This document shows, one piece after another, positions 1-6,734 of a DNA stretch of 7,832 bases. Numbering within the stretch: position 1 is the first letter of the stretch; the number at the start of each line of letters is the position of its first letter. A program made the position numbers and the translations under genes. The stretch spans positions 1-7,832 of the forward strand of contig JBBQZL010000135.1 in the NCBI GenBank assembly GCA_038207745.1, written 5' to 3'. The stretch comes from JBBQZL01 sp038207745 (GTDB lineage: Bacteria > Actinomycetota > Thermoleophilia > Solirubrobacterales > 70-9). The notes beneath the pieces were generated by a model that saw only the letters and a program-made list of their open reading frames with translations, was not told where the DNA came from and did no database searches.

Positions 1-974
1 CCTGCGCATTTGCCGACGATGACGGCGGCATCGAGGTCGCATACGCCCGCGCGGTTGAGGCAATCCTCGATATCCGGCGCCGGCTCCGCGGGCCGGTTCC
101 GGTTCCGGAAAAGCCGACGACCACCGAGCCGCCGAAGTTCACTTCGAACATGACCCGTGAGGAGTTCGAGGGCGTGGTCGGGCGAATCGTCAGGTACATC
201 CACGCCGGTGATGCCTTTCAGGTCGTACCTTCGCAGCGCTTCAGCGCCGAGGCCTCGGTTGAGGCCTTCTCGATCTACCGGGGCCTGCGTGCGGTCAATC
301 CCTCGCCCTACATGTACTTCCTCGAGTTCGGCGACTTCCAGATTGCCGGTGCCTCGCCGGAGCCCGTGGTCAAGGTCCAGGGCCGCAGGGTCGAGACCAG
401 GCCGATCGCCGGCACCTATCCCCGCGGCAGCAACGAGGACGAGGATCGCCGCCTTGCCGAGAGGTTGATCAGCGACCCCAAGGAGCGAGCCGAACATGTG
501 ATGCTCGTCGACCTCGGTCGCAATGATCTCGGCCGCGTCTCGGAATACGGCAGCGTCAAGGTCGACGAGTTGATGGTGGTCGAGACCTACTCGCACGTGC
601 TCCACATCGTCAGCCAGGTCTCCGGAACGCTGCGCGACGACGTCACCTCCATGGACGTCCTGCGCGCGGCGCTTCCACCGGGCACGCTCTCCGGCGCGCC
701 GAAGGTGAGGGCGATGCAGATCATCGATGAGATGGAGAAGGTCAAGCGCTGTTCGTATGGCGGCGCGATCGGCTACCTCTCATGGGGCGGCGACCTCGAT
801 ACCGCGATCCACATCCGCACGGTCGTCGTCAAGGACGGACAGCTGCATGTCCAGGCCGGCGGCGGCACCGTCGCCGATGCCGAGCCCGCCAACGAGTACA
901 ACGAGTCGGTCAACAAGGCGCGGGCGGTCTTCAAGGCCGTCGAGATGGCCTGCGAACAACCGGATTGGGCCTAG
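1..974 (+). CDS. trpE: Anthranilate synthase component I (TrpE), 5'-truncated by window edge
   Basis: This is the aminase/synthase subunit that converts chorismate plus ammonia (delivered by TrpG) to anthranilate, the first committed step of tryptophan synthesis in the cytoplasm. The frame is open from the first full codon at position 3 with no start in view, so only about the last 323 residues of a roughly 500-residue protein are present. The ATG at 150 is internal. In visible numbering: the NPSPYM motif at 99-104, which in the family contributes to tryptophan feedback binding; RPIAGT at 133-138; DLGRNDLGR at 170-178; PPGTLSGAPK at 225-234; and the C-terminal GGGTVADAEP and EYNES segment of the chorismate/Mg site. 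These separate TrpE from isochorismate synthases; PabB is the nearest alternative, but the operon context favours TrpE. The stop is 4 nt before trpG, suggesting translational coupling. The promoter and any leader or attenuator lie outside the window. Confidence 0.97.
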   Translation, partial: CAFADDDGGIEVAYARAVEAILDIRRRLRGPVPVPEKPTTTEPPKFTSNMTREEFEGVVGRIVRYIHAGDAFQVVPSQRFSAEASVEAFSIYRGLRAVNPSPYMYFLEFGDFQIAGASPEPVVKVQGRRVETRPIAGTYPRGSNEDEDRRLAERLISDPKERAEHVMLVDLGRNDLGRVSEYGSVKVDELMVVETYSHVLHIVSQVSGTLRDDVTSMDVLRAALPPGTLSGAPKVRAMQIIDEMEKVKRCSYGGAIGYLSWGGDLDTAIHIRTVVVKDGQLHVQAGGGTVADAEPANEYNESVNKARAVFKAVEMACEQPDWA

Positions 975-978
975 AGCG

Positions 979-1560
979 ATGCGCGTCCTCGTGATCGACA
1001 ACTACGACTCGTTCACATACAACCTGGTCCAGTACCTGGGTGAGCTGGGTGCGGAGATGGAGGTCGTCCGAAATGACAAGGCGACGGTCGAAGAACTCCT
1101 GGCACGCAAGCCGGATCGGCTTGTCGTCTCCCCGGGGCCATGCACGCCGTCGGATGCCGGCATCTCGATCGAGGCAGTCCGGAGTTTTGCCGAGGCGGGG
1201 ACTCCAACCCTTGGGGTCTGCCTGGGTCACCAGGCGCTGGTCGAGGCCTTCGGCGGCGCAGTGGTCCAGGGCGAACCCATGCACGGCAAGGAGGCCGAGA
1301 TCAGCCACGATGGCAAGACGATCTATGAGGGGCTGCCGAGCCCGATGGTTGTCGGCCGCTATCACTCGCTGATCGCCGATCCCGATCTTCCCGATGTGCT
1401 CGAGCTGACTTCAACCTTCGGCGACGTCGTGATGGGAGTTCGCCACCGTTCGCTGCCGGCCGAGGGGGTTCAGTTCCACCCGGAGTCGGTATTGACACCG
1501 ATGGGGCAGCGGATCTTGGCGAACTTCCTGGAACAGACAACCGAAGAGAACGGGGGATAG
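979..1560 (+). CDS. trpG: Anthranilate synthase component II, glutamine amidotransferase (TrpG)
   Basis: This class I glutamine amidotransferase hydrolyses glutamine and passes ammonia to TrpE. The protein has 193 residues, the usual length for a stand-alone TrpG/PabA. The N-terminus reads MRVLVIDNYDSFTYNLVQYL, the classic family start, which fixes the ATG; the frame stays open upstream inside trpE, but that extension is low-complexity shadow sequence. Visible motifs are SPGPCTPSDAG (51-61), the nucleophile loop GVCLGHQ with Cys81, MHGK (101-104), and GVQFHPESV with His168 and Glu170 completing the catalytic triad. No good Shine-Dalgarno is visible, and the start is only 4 nt after the trpE stop, so re-initiation by terminating ribosomes is likely (inference). 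Sequence alone cannot exclude an additional PabA role in folate synthesis. Confidence 0.97.
   Translation: MRVLVIDNYDSFTYNLVQYLGELGAEMEVVRNDKATVEELLARKPDRLVVSPGPCTPSDAGISIEAVRSFAEAGTPTLGVCLGHQALVEAFGGAVVQGEPMHGKEAEISHDGKTIYEGLPSPMVVGRYHSLIADPDLPDVLELTSTFGDVVMGVRHRSLPAEGVQFHPESVLTPMGQRILANFLEQTTEENGG
1552..1557 (+). promoter_or_regulatory. Shine-Dalgarno of trpD
   Basis: A GGGGGA tract at the end of trpG sits 6 nt before the GTG at 1564 and supports that start rather than an internal ATG. Confidence 0.6.
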
Positions 1561-1563
1561 GCG

Positions 1564-2592
1564 GTGCCAAACGAGATTCTCAGTCGTGCCATCGACGCCG
1601 TCTGTGCGGGTGAGCACCTGACCGCAGACCACGCCGCTGCCGTTCTTGCCGAGATCATGGAGGGGCGCGCGGAGCCGATCCAGACCGGCGCCTTTCTGAT
1701 CGCGCTGCGGGCGAAGGGGGAGACAGTCCCGGAGCTGGTCGGCCTTGCCCGGACGATGCGGGCACTCGCGACTCCCGTGGAGGCCAGGCGCAGCGACCTG
1801 GTTGACACGGCCGGGACGGGCGGTGGCCCATCGACCTTCAACGTCTCGACCACAGCGGCGCTGGTTGCCGCCGCAGCGGGTTGCCCGGTTGCAAAGCACG
1901 GCAACCGCTCCAGCACCAGCCGCAGCGGATCAGCAGATCTGCTGGAGGCGCTTGGAGTCAGGATCGAGCTGTCCCCCGAACAGGTCGCCGCCTGTATCGA
2001 CGAAGTCGGGTTCGGATTCATGTTTGCGCCCAGCCATCACAAGGCGATGGCGCATGTGGTTCCCGCCAGAAAGGCCCTCGGGGTCAGGACGATCTTCAAC
2101 TTCCTCGGCCCCCTGACCAACCCGGCCGGGGCGTCGAGACAGGTGATCGGTATTGCCGATCGTCACTACCAGGAGTCGATCGCCGAGGCATTGGTTGGCC
2201 TGGGGAGCGTGCAGGCGATGGTGGTCAGCTCGGAGGACGGGGTGGACGAGCTCTCGATCACGTCCAGGTCCCGGGTGATCGAGGTGGTCGACGGCGGCAC
2301 GCGCGAGTGGTTCGTCGACCCAGGGGACTTCGGGCTCAGCGAGGCCAATCTCGATCAGGTTCGGGGCGGCAGCCCGGAGGAGAACGCCGAAGTGACCCGC
2401 TCGATCTTTGATGGCGAATCCGGCCCGCGCCGCGAATTGGCCATCCTAAACGCCGCGGCCGCGATCCACGTCGGCGGTGCCTCGCCCGATCTCGGGGGCG
2501 GAGTCCAGCGGGCGACGGAGGCAATTGACTCGGGGGCGGCAGCGGGCATTCTCAACCGCCTCATTGAGTTCACCGGGTACCTGATCGACTAG
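1564..2592 (+). CDS. trpD: Anthranilate phosphoribosyltransferase (TrpD)
   Basis: TrpD transfers the phosphoribosyl group of PRPP to anthranilate, giving phosphoribosyl-anthranilate, the second pathway step. The protein has 342 residues, the normal length for a monofunctional TrpD; it is not fused to TrpG. An N-terminal helical domain (about 1-70) is followed by the alpha/beta PRPP-binding domain. Diagnostic motifs are DTAGTGGG (81-88), FNVSTTAALVAAAAG (92-106), KHGNRSSTSRSGSAD (111-125), NFLGPLTNP (179-187), the metal-binding DGVDEL (225-230) and LNAAAAI (295-301). The GTG start is 3 nt after the trpG stop with a GGGGGA Shine-Dalgarno, and the product MPNEILSRAI begins where the family usually begins. 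Thymidine/pyrimidine phosphorylases share the fold but not this motif set, and the trp context agrees. Confidence 0.97.
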   Translation: MPNEILSRAIDAVCAGEHLTADHAAAVLAEIMEGRAEPIQTGAFLIALRAKGETVPELVGLARTMRALATPVEARRSDLVDTAGTGGGPSTFNVSTTAALVAAAAGCPVAKHGNRSSTSRSGSADLLEALGVRIELSPEQVAACIDEVGFGFMFAPSHHKAMAHVVPARKALGVRTIFNFLGPLTNPAGASRQVIGIADRHYQESIAEALVGLGSVQAMVVSSEDGVDELSITSRSRVIEVVDGGTREWFVDPGDFGLSEANLDQVRGGSPEENAEVTRSIFDGESGPRRELAILNAAAAIHVGGASPDLGGGVQRATEAIDSGAAAGILNRLIEFTGYLID

Positions 2593-2618
2593 GATTCCCG
2601 ACCTCAAGTGGGAATTCT
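2591..2618 (+). promoter_or_regulatory. Hairpin over the trpD stop / trpC start junction
   Basis: Positions 2591-2599 (AGGATTCCC) pair with 2610-2618 (GGGAATTCT) to give nine consecutive pairs including one G-U, around a 10-nt loop. The left arm holds the last two bases of the trpD stop codon and the only Shine-Dalgarno-like AGGA. The GTG start (2608-2610) straddles loop and right arm. The pairing is read directly from the sequence. A role in coupling trpC translation to trpD termination is inference. Confidence 0.45.
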
Positions 2619-3411
2619 CGAGCAGCTGATCTCAAAAGCAGGCGCCGGAGTTGAGCGCCGACGTGCGCAGACGCCGCTGTCAGAGCTGCAGTCAGAGCTC
2701 CGGCAGCGCGGAGACGACCGTCCGTTCAGCGAGGCATTGACGCGCCCGGGGCTCTCGGTCATCGCCGAGTACAAGCGCCGATCGCCGAGCGCCGGCGTGA
2801 TCGCATCGTCCTCGATCGGAGAGCAGGTTCAGGCCTATGAGCGTGGTGGCGCAGCGGCTCTCTCGGTGCTCACCGATGAGCACCACTTCGGCGGTTCCCT
2901 GGACGACCTGACGGAGGCAAGGGGTGCCTGCAATCTCCCGATCCTCCGCAAAGACTTCATCGTTGATCGCTATCAGCTCTATGAAGCAGCGGTCAGCGGG
3001 GCCGATGCGATCCTGCTGATCGTCAGAGCTCTCGAGGACCTGGGTCTTGACGAGCTTTACGAGGAGGCCCGGGCGCTTGACCTCGATGTTCTGGTTGAGG
3101 TCCACAACGAAGAGGAGCTCGACCGGGCCCTCGAGCACGGTGCCGAGGTGATCGGCATCAACAATCGGGATCTCGACGGCGGTTTCGTCGACGTCGCGAC
3201 CACGTATGAGCTGATGCCCGAGGTCCCGGCAGGCAAGACCGTGGTCTCTGAAAGCGGCATCTCCAACGTCCTCGAACTCGAGGAGCTGGAGCGCATCGGT
3301 GTTGACGCAGTCCTGATCGGGGAGGCCCTGATGCGGGCGGACGATCCCGAGATGAAGACTCGCGAGCTTGCCCGTACCGATCAAAGCACCCGTGAGCAGC
3401 GGCTTCCCTAG
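2608..3411 (+). CDS. trpC: Indole-3-glycerol phosphate synthase (TrpC)
   Basis: TrpC closes the indole ring, converting CdRP to indole-3-glycerol phosphate with loss of CO2 and water. The protein has 267 residues and is a monofunctional (beta/alpha)8 barrel, not fused to TrpF. Active-site residues can be placed against the family: Glu54 and Lys56 in IAEYKRRSPS, Lys115 in LRKDF, Glu164 in LVEVHNE, Asn185 in GINNRDL, and Glu215-Ser216 in VSESGI. The phosphate-binding end is AVLIGEALMR (234-243). The GTG start gives the typical N-terminus MGILEQLISKAG. It lies 15 nt after trpD with a poorly spaced AGGA, and both are inside a predicted hairpin. The C-terminal ~20 residues are charged and poorly conserved. 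It is the last gene of the tightly packed trpEGDC block. Confidence 0.96.
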   Translation: MGILEQLISKAGAGVERRRAQTPLSELQSELRQRGDDRPFSEALTRPGLSVIAEYKRRSPSAGVIASSSIGEQVQAYERGGAAALSVLTDEHHFGGSLDDLTEARGACNLPILRKDFIVDRYQLYEAAVSGADAILLIVRALEDLGLDELYEEARALDLDVLVEVHNEEELDRALEHGAEVIGINNRDLDGGFVDVATTYELMPEVPAGKTVVSESGISNVLELEELERIGVDAVLIGEALMRADDPEMKTRELARTDQSTREQRLP

Positions 3412-3498
3412 CCGGATTTCGCCGCATATCCAGCGAATTTAGAAAAACTTGGGCGGGTCTTTAAGGACGGCTCAGCGGTCACGCCAATCATTGCGGGC
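3412..3498 (+). promoter_or_regulatory. trpC-htrA intergenic region, possible htrA promoter/operator
   Basis: This 87-nt gap separates trpC from the protease and is locally richer in A/T (about 3436-3450 and 3458-3465) than its surroundings. It contains an imperfect palindrome, GTCTTTAAGGAC, at 3457-3468 (10 of 12 symmetric positions). No convincing -35/-10 pair of the housekeeping type is visible and there is no hairpin followed by a T-run. No Shine-Dalgarno precedes the htrA ATG. A promoter or operator here is inferred from spacing and composition only. Confidence 0.3.
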
Positions 3499-4728
3499 AT
3501 GAAACGCACAAACAGCCTTCTTCGTGTCCCCTTCGTCTCCGCCCTCCTGGGTGGGCTGATCGTCGTTGCCTTCGGCTGGACCGCCATTTCCGCAGGATGG
3601 ATCAAGGCTGACGGCCCCGGGGGCTCCGGGAGCGTCGCGACCGTCGGTTCCCCGGTCGTCGACCACAGCGATTCCAGCAACACGATCAACCAGATCTACA
3701 AACAGGACGGGCAGGGGGTCGCATTCATCTCCGCCGAGCGGACTGCATCCGCGGGGTCGCAGCTCTCGCCGTTTGGCGGCGGCGGCAGCGGAGGCGGAAC
3801 TGCAACCGGTTCCGGGTTCGTGATCGACACCGACGGCCACATCCTGACCAACAATCACGTCGTCTCCGGTTCGGACTCGATCACGGTCAAACTTGGTGAT
3901 TCGGACACGAGCTATGACGCCACGGTAGTCGGCACCGATGCCGCAACCGACCTGGCTCTGCTCAAGATCGACGCGCCCTCGGACGCCCTTCATCCGCTTG
4001 CGCTGGGCAGCTCTTCGGACCTTCAGGTCGGTGACCCGGTTGTCGCAATCGGCAATCCCTTCGGTCTTGATCGCACGGTCACGAGCGGAATCGTCTCGGC
4101 GCTCCAGCGCCAGATCCAGGCACCAAACGGATTCGCGATCTCAAACGTGATCCAGACCGACGCTCCGATCAACCCGGGCAACTCGGGCGGGCCGCTGATC
4201 AACTCCAATGGCGAGGTGATCGGGATCAACTCCCAGATCGAGACCGGAGGATCCGGCAACGGAAACGTCGGCATCGGTTTCGCGGTCCCGATCGATACGG
4301 CCAAAAAGGTCGTTGATCAGCTCAAGACCTCGGGAACCGTCACCCACGCTTTCCTCGGGATCACCGGTGCCAGCATCGACTCGACCCTTGCCGGCGCGGT
4401 CAACCTGCCCGTCGATACGGGGGTGCTGATCCAGGAGGTTTCCAAGGGCAGTCCGGCTGACAGGGCCGGCCTCAGGGGCGCCACCTCCTCGGACACGATC
4501 GATGGCATTCAGATCGGGCTTGGCGGCGACGTGATCTCCAAGGTGAACGGCACTGAGATCGGCTCGATGGATGATGTTGTCGCGATCGTCAACGATGCCG
4601 ATCCAGGTGACCAACTCGACCTGACCGTGCTTCGCGGCGGCGCGGCGAAGGACATCCAGGTGACACTGGCGGACCGGCCGGCATCGGTCTCCGCCACCCA
4701 GCGGCAGGAGCCGCCCTCAAACGGGTGA
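3499..4728 (+). CDS. HtrA/DegP-family membrane-anchored serine protease with PDZ domain
   Basis: This is a 409-residue S1C-type trypsin-like protease, probably anchored in the membrane and acting outside the cytoplasm in protein quality control. It starts with a short basic segment (MKRTNSLLR) followed by one hydrophobic anchor (about 10-32), so the bulk faces outward. A Ser/Gly-rich linker, including a glycine stretch at 92-105, leads to the protease domain (about 105-285). The catalytic triad is intact: His120 in LTNNHVV, Asp151 in ATDLALLKI, Ser229 in NPGNSGGPL. One PDZ domain follows (about 286-390; FLGI at 285-288, GSPADRAGL at 317-325, GGDVISKVNG at 342-351) and then a short polar tail. 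The architecture matches actinobacterial HtrA/PepD-like proteins; the exact substrate and orthologue name cannot be set from sequence. It has no known step in tryptophan synthesis, yet lies co-directionally between trpC and trpF. Its gaps on both sides suggest its own expression control. Confidence 0.95.
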   Translation: MKRTNSLLRVPFVSALLGGLIVVAFGWTAISAGWIKADGPGGSGSVATVGSPVVDHSDSSNTINQIYKQDGQGVAFISAERTASAGSQLSPFGGGGSGGGTATGSGFVIDTDGHILTNNHVVSGSDSITVKLGDSDTSYDATVVGTDAATDLALLKIDAPSDALHPLALGSSSDLQVGDPVVAIGNPFGLDRTVTSGIVSALQRQIQAPNGFAISNVIQTDAPINPGNSGGPLINSNGEVIGINSQIETGGSGNGNVGIGFAVPIDTAKKVVDQLKTSGTVTHAFLGITGASIDSTLAGAVNLPVDTGVLIQEVSKGSPADRAGLRGATSSDTIDGIQIGLGGDVISKVNGTEIGSMDDVVAIVNDADPGDQLDLTVLRGGAAKDIQVTLADRPASVSATQRQEPPSNG

Positions 4729-4762
4729 CCCAGCCGGGGTTCGCCCGGGTCTTGACCTCACG

Positions 4763-4768
4763 TACCCT
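4763..4768 (+). promoter_or_regulatory. Candidate -10 element for a leaderless trpF transcript
   Basis: TACCCT fits the actinobacterial TAnnnT -10 pattern and ends 7 nt before the trpF GTG (4776), the spacing expected if transcription began at the start codon. No Shine-Dalgarno precedes that codon. The TTGACC at 4752-4757 is too close to serve as its -35. The evidence is weak: a three-position match occurs often by chance. Confidence 0.25.
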
Positions 4769-4775
4769 TGGGTGC

Positions 4776-5465
4776 GTGAAGGTCAAGATCTGCGGACTCA
4801 CCAATCTCGACGACGCTGAAGAGTCGGTGCGCCTCGGCGCATGGGCCCTGGGGTTGAACTTCCATCGGCGCAGCCCGCGCTTCTGTGAGCCGGATGAGGC
4901 AGCCGCGATCGGCGCCGGGTTCCGCCGCAGGTGCGAGATCGTCGGCGTCTTCGTCAACCCGACCCTGAATCAGGTTGCCAAGGCGGTCGAGAACGCACAG
5001 CTCTCTATGGTCCAGCTGCACGGCGATGAGGGTCCATCGTTTTGCACCGAGGTTGCGCGCCGGACCGGCGCCAAGGTGATCAAGGCCGTGCATGTCCACA
5101 GCGCAGCCGATGTCAATTCCGCCGGCAGCTTCAGCACCGACTACCACCTCTTTGACACCCGCCTGGACGATCTTCGCGGTGGCACCGGGACCAGCTTCGA
5201 TTGGGAGCTGCTTCGGGGACGCCACTCGAAGATCCCGATGATCCTCTCCGGGGGATTGAGTCCCGAAAACGTCGCCGAGGGTGTTGAGGTTACGAGGCCA
5301 TTTGCCGTAGACGTCGCCTCCGGGATCGAAACCGACGAACCGGGACACAAGGACCACGAACTACTTGCCGCATTCTTCAAGGCCGCATCACCGGATGGTC
5401 CCGATACCGTGACCGAAACGATCCCCAACCCGTTCAACTCGCCGGCGTCCACTTCAACCCCATGA
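4776..5465 (+). CDS. trpF: Phosphoribosylanthranilate isomerase (TrpF)
   Basis: TrpF carries out the Amadori rearrangement of phosphoribosylanthranilate to CdRP, the step before TrpC. With the GTG at 4776 the protein is 229 residues and begins MKVKICGLTN, placing Cys6 (general base) in the first beta strand as in the family. Asp127 in LFDTRL is the general acid. Further motifs are GLNFHRRSPR (26-35), VQLHGDE (79-85), the GGTGTSFDW loop (135-143), LSGGLSPENV (157-166) and VDVASGIE (178-185). A GTG at 4725 overlapping the htrA stop would add 17 unconserved residues and is less likely. No Shine-Dalgarno is seen. About 25 low-complexity Pro/Ser/Thr-rich residues follow the expected barrel end near 205. 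The stop overlaps the trpB ATG by ATGA, indicating coupling. Confidence 0.95.
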   Translation: MKVKICGLTNLDDAEESVRLGAWALGLNFHRRSPRFCEPDEAAAIGAGFRRRCEIVGVFVNPTLNQVAKAVENAQLSMVQLHGDEGPSFCTEVARRTGAKVIKAVHVHSAADVNSAGSFSTDYHLFDTRLDDLRGGTGTSFDWELLRGRHSKIPMILSGGLSPENVAEGVEVTRPFAVDVASGIETDEPGHKDHELLAAFFKAASPDGPDTVTETIPNPFNSPASTSTP

Positions 5466-6721
5466 GCAGCCCGGAGATCGAGCCCAACCTCGGCGGAACC
5501 GAGATCCAGACCCGGTTTGGCCCATACGGGGGGCGCTATGTGCCGGAAACCCTGATCCCGGCCCTCGACGAGCTGACCGAGGCCTGGAACGAGGCTCGGC
5601 GTGACCCGGCCTTTGTCGCGGAGCTCTCGCTGCTGAGGCGCAACTACATCGGTCGCCCGACCCCCCTCTACCTGGCTACCCGGCTTTCTGAACGGGCGGG
5701 GAGGAGGACCTATCTGAAGCGCGAGGACCTCGCGCATACGGGCGCGCACAAGATCAACAATGCGGTTGGGCAGGCGCTGCTCGCGAAGCGGATGGGCAAG
5801 AAGCGCGTGATCGCCGAGACCGGAGCCGGCCAGCACGGCGTCGCGACCGCGACGGCATGCGCGCTGCTCGATATCGAGTGCGTCGTCTTCATGGGATCCG
5901 AGGACATCCGCCGCCAGCGCCCCAACGTCGATCGGATGAACCTGCTCGGCGCCGAGGTGCGGCCGGTTGAGGCCGGCGCGCGGACGCTCAAGGAGGCGGT
6001 CAGCGCCGCAATCCGTGACTGGGTGGCAAACGTCGGAGACACCCACTACATAATCGGCTCGGCCGTGGGTCCGGCGCCGTTTCCGGCGCTCGTTCGCGAC
6101 CTTCAGCGCGTGATCGGCGACGAGGCCCGGGTCCAGGCGCTCGAGGCCGAGGGCTCCCTGCCCGGCCGGGTTGTCGCCTGCGTGGGTGGCGGCTCAAACG
6201 CGATCGGGACCTTCGCCGCCTTCATCGATGACCCCGGGGTCAGGTTGATCGGCGTCGAGCCGGCCGGCGACGGCATTGAGACCGGACGGCATGGCGCATC
6301 GCTCGGCGCCGGTCGAAATGGGGTCCTGCACGGCTCGATGTCCTCGATCATGGCCGACGAGGCGGGGCAGATCCTCGAGGCGCACTCGATCTCCGCCGGA
6401 CTCGATTATCCGGGCTCCGGCCCCGAGCATGCGTTCCTGCGTGACACCGGCCGTGCGAGCTACGTCTCGATCACGGATCGCCAGGCACTCGATGCCTTCG
6501 GCGAACTCTCGCGGCTCGAGGGGATCATCCCTGCACTCGAGAGCGCGCATGCGATCGCCTGGCTGATTGAGAATCCCGGCGCCCCGTCGGACGCCGGGAC
6601 CGACACCGTAGCCGAGTCTGGACCGTTTGATCTCGTCTGCCTCAGCGGCCGGGGGGACAAGGACCTCGACGAGGCGATCTCGGCAATCGAGAAGCTCGGC
6701 GGGGAGAAGCCCGGTGGGTAG
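5462..6721 (+). CDS. trpB: Tryptophan synthase beta subunit (TrpB)
   Basis: This PLP enzyme condenses indole, channelled from TrpA, with L-serine to give L-tryptophan in the alpha2beta2 complex. The protein has 419 residues, near the family norm of about 400. The N-terminus contains FGPYGGRYVPETL (19-31). Lys97 in GAHKINN forms the PLP Schiff base; Glu119 in ETGAGQHG is the catalytic acid/base; GGGSNAIG (242-249) binds the PLP phosphate; SISAGLDYPGSGPEH (309-323) and LSGRGDKD (394-401, with the PLP-pyridine serine at 395) are typical. This set marks the TrpB1 type that partners TrpA rather than the TrpB2 type. A short loop rich in Gly, Ala, Asp and Thr (about 371-388) before the LVCLSGRGDKD strand may be slightly extended. 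The start has no Shine-Dalgarno and overlaps the trpF stop by 4 nt, so translation is probably coupled. Confidence 0.97.
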   Translation: MSSPEIEPNLGGTEIQTRFGPYGGRYVPETLIPALDELTEAWNEARRDPAFVAELSLLRRNYIGRPTPLYLATRLSERAGRRTYLKREDLAHTGAHKINNAVGQALLAKRMGKKRVIAETGAGQHGVATATACALLDIECVVFMGSEDIRRQRPNVDRMNLLGAEVRPVEAGARTLKEAVSAAIRDWVANVGDTHYIIGSAVGPAPFPALVRDLQRVIGDEARVQALEAEGSLPGRVVACVGGGSNAIGTFAAFIDDPGVRLIGVEPAGDGIETGRHGASLGAGRNGVLHGSMSSIMADEAGQILEAHSISAGLDYPGSGPEHAFLRDTGRASYVSITDRQALDAFGELSRLEGIIPALESAHAIAWLIENPGAPSDAGTDTVAESGPFDLVCLSGRGDKDLDEAISAIEKLGGEKPGG

Positions 6722-6730
6722 GGAGGAGGG
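6722..6730 (+). promoter_or_regulatory. Shine-Dalgarno of trpA
   Basis: GGAGGAGGG begins immediately after the trpB stop. Its AGGAGG core (6724-6729) is 5 nt before the GTG at 6735. It is the strongest ribosome binding site among the trp genes and decides the trpA start over the in-frame GTG at 6714, which lies inside trpB. Confidence 0.8.
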
Positions 6731-6734
6731 CGCG

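Noticed and set aside
150..152. ATG as the true start of trpE
   Set aside because: The frame is open upstream to the window edge, and the family needs about 180 further N-terminal residues.
727..978. N-terminal extension of trpG into trpE
   Set aside because: The extension is an Arg/Ser-rich shadow of the trpE frame; TrpG starts at MRVLVIDNYD at 979.
2692..3384. Minus-strand open frame (about 230 codons) opposite trpC
   Set aside because: It is antisense to a TrpC with all active-site residues in place; the product has no family motifs.
3448..3465. HspR (HAIR) or CIRCE-like heat-shock operator before htrA
   Set aside because: CTT...AAG ends are present, but the half-sites do not match CTTGAGT-N7-ACTCAAG in sequence or length, and there is no CIRCE match.
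4725..4775. Alternative trpF GTG overlapping the htrA stop (GTGA)
   Set aside because: The overlap is attractive for coupling, but it adds 17 residues before the first beta strand, where TrpF normally starts, and has no Shine-Dalgarno. It is not fully excluded.
5141..6046. Long minus-strand open frame (about 301 codons) opposite trpF/trpB
   Set aside because: It lies fully antisense to two well-supported enzymes, has no recognisable motif, and long antisense frames are expected in GC-rich coding DNA.
6627..6734. Earlier in-frame starts for trpA inside trpB
   Set aside because: The strong AGGAGG is spaced for the GTG at 6735, and the upstream residues are Arg/Ser-rich shadow sequence.
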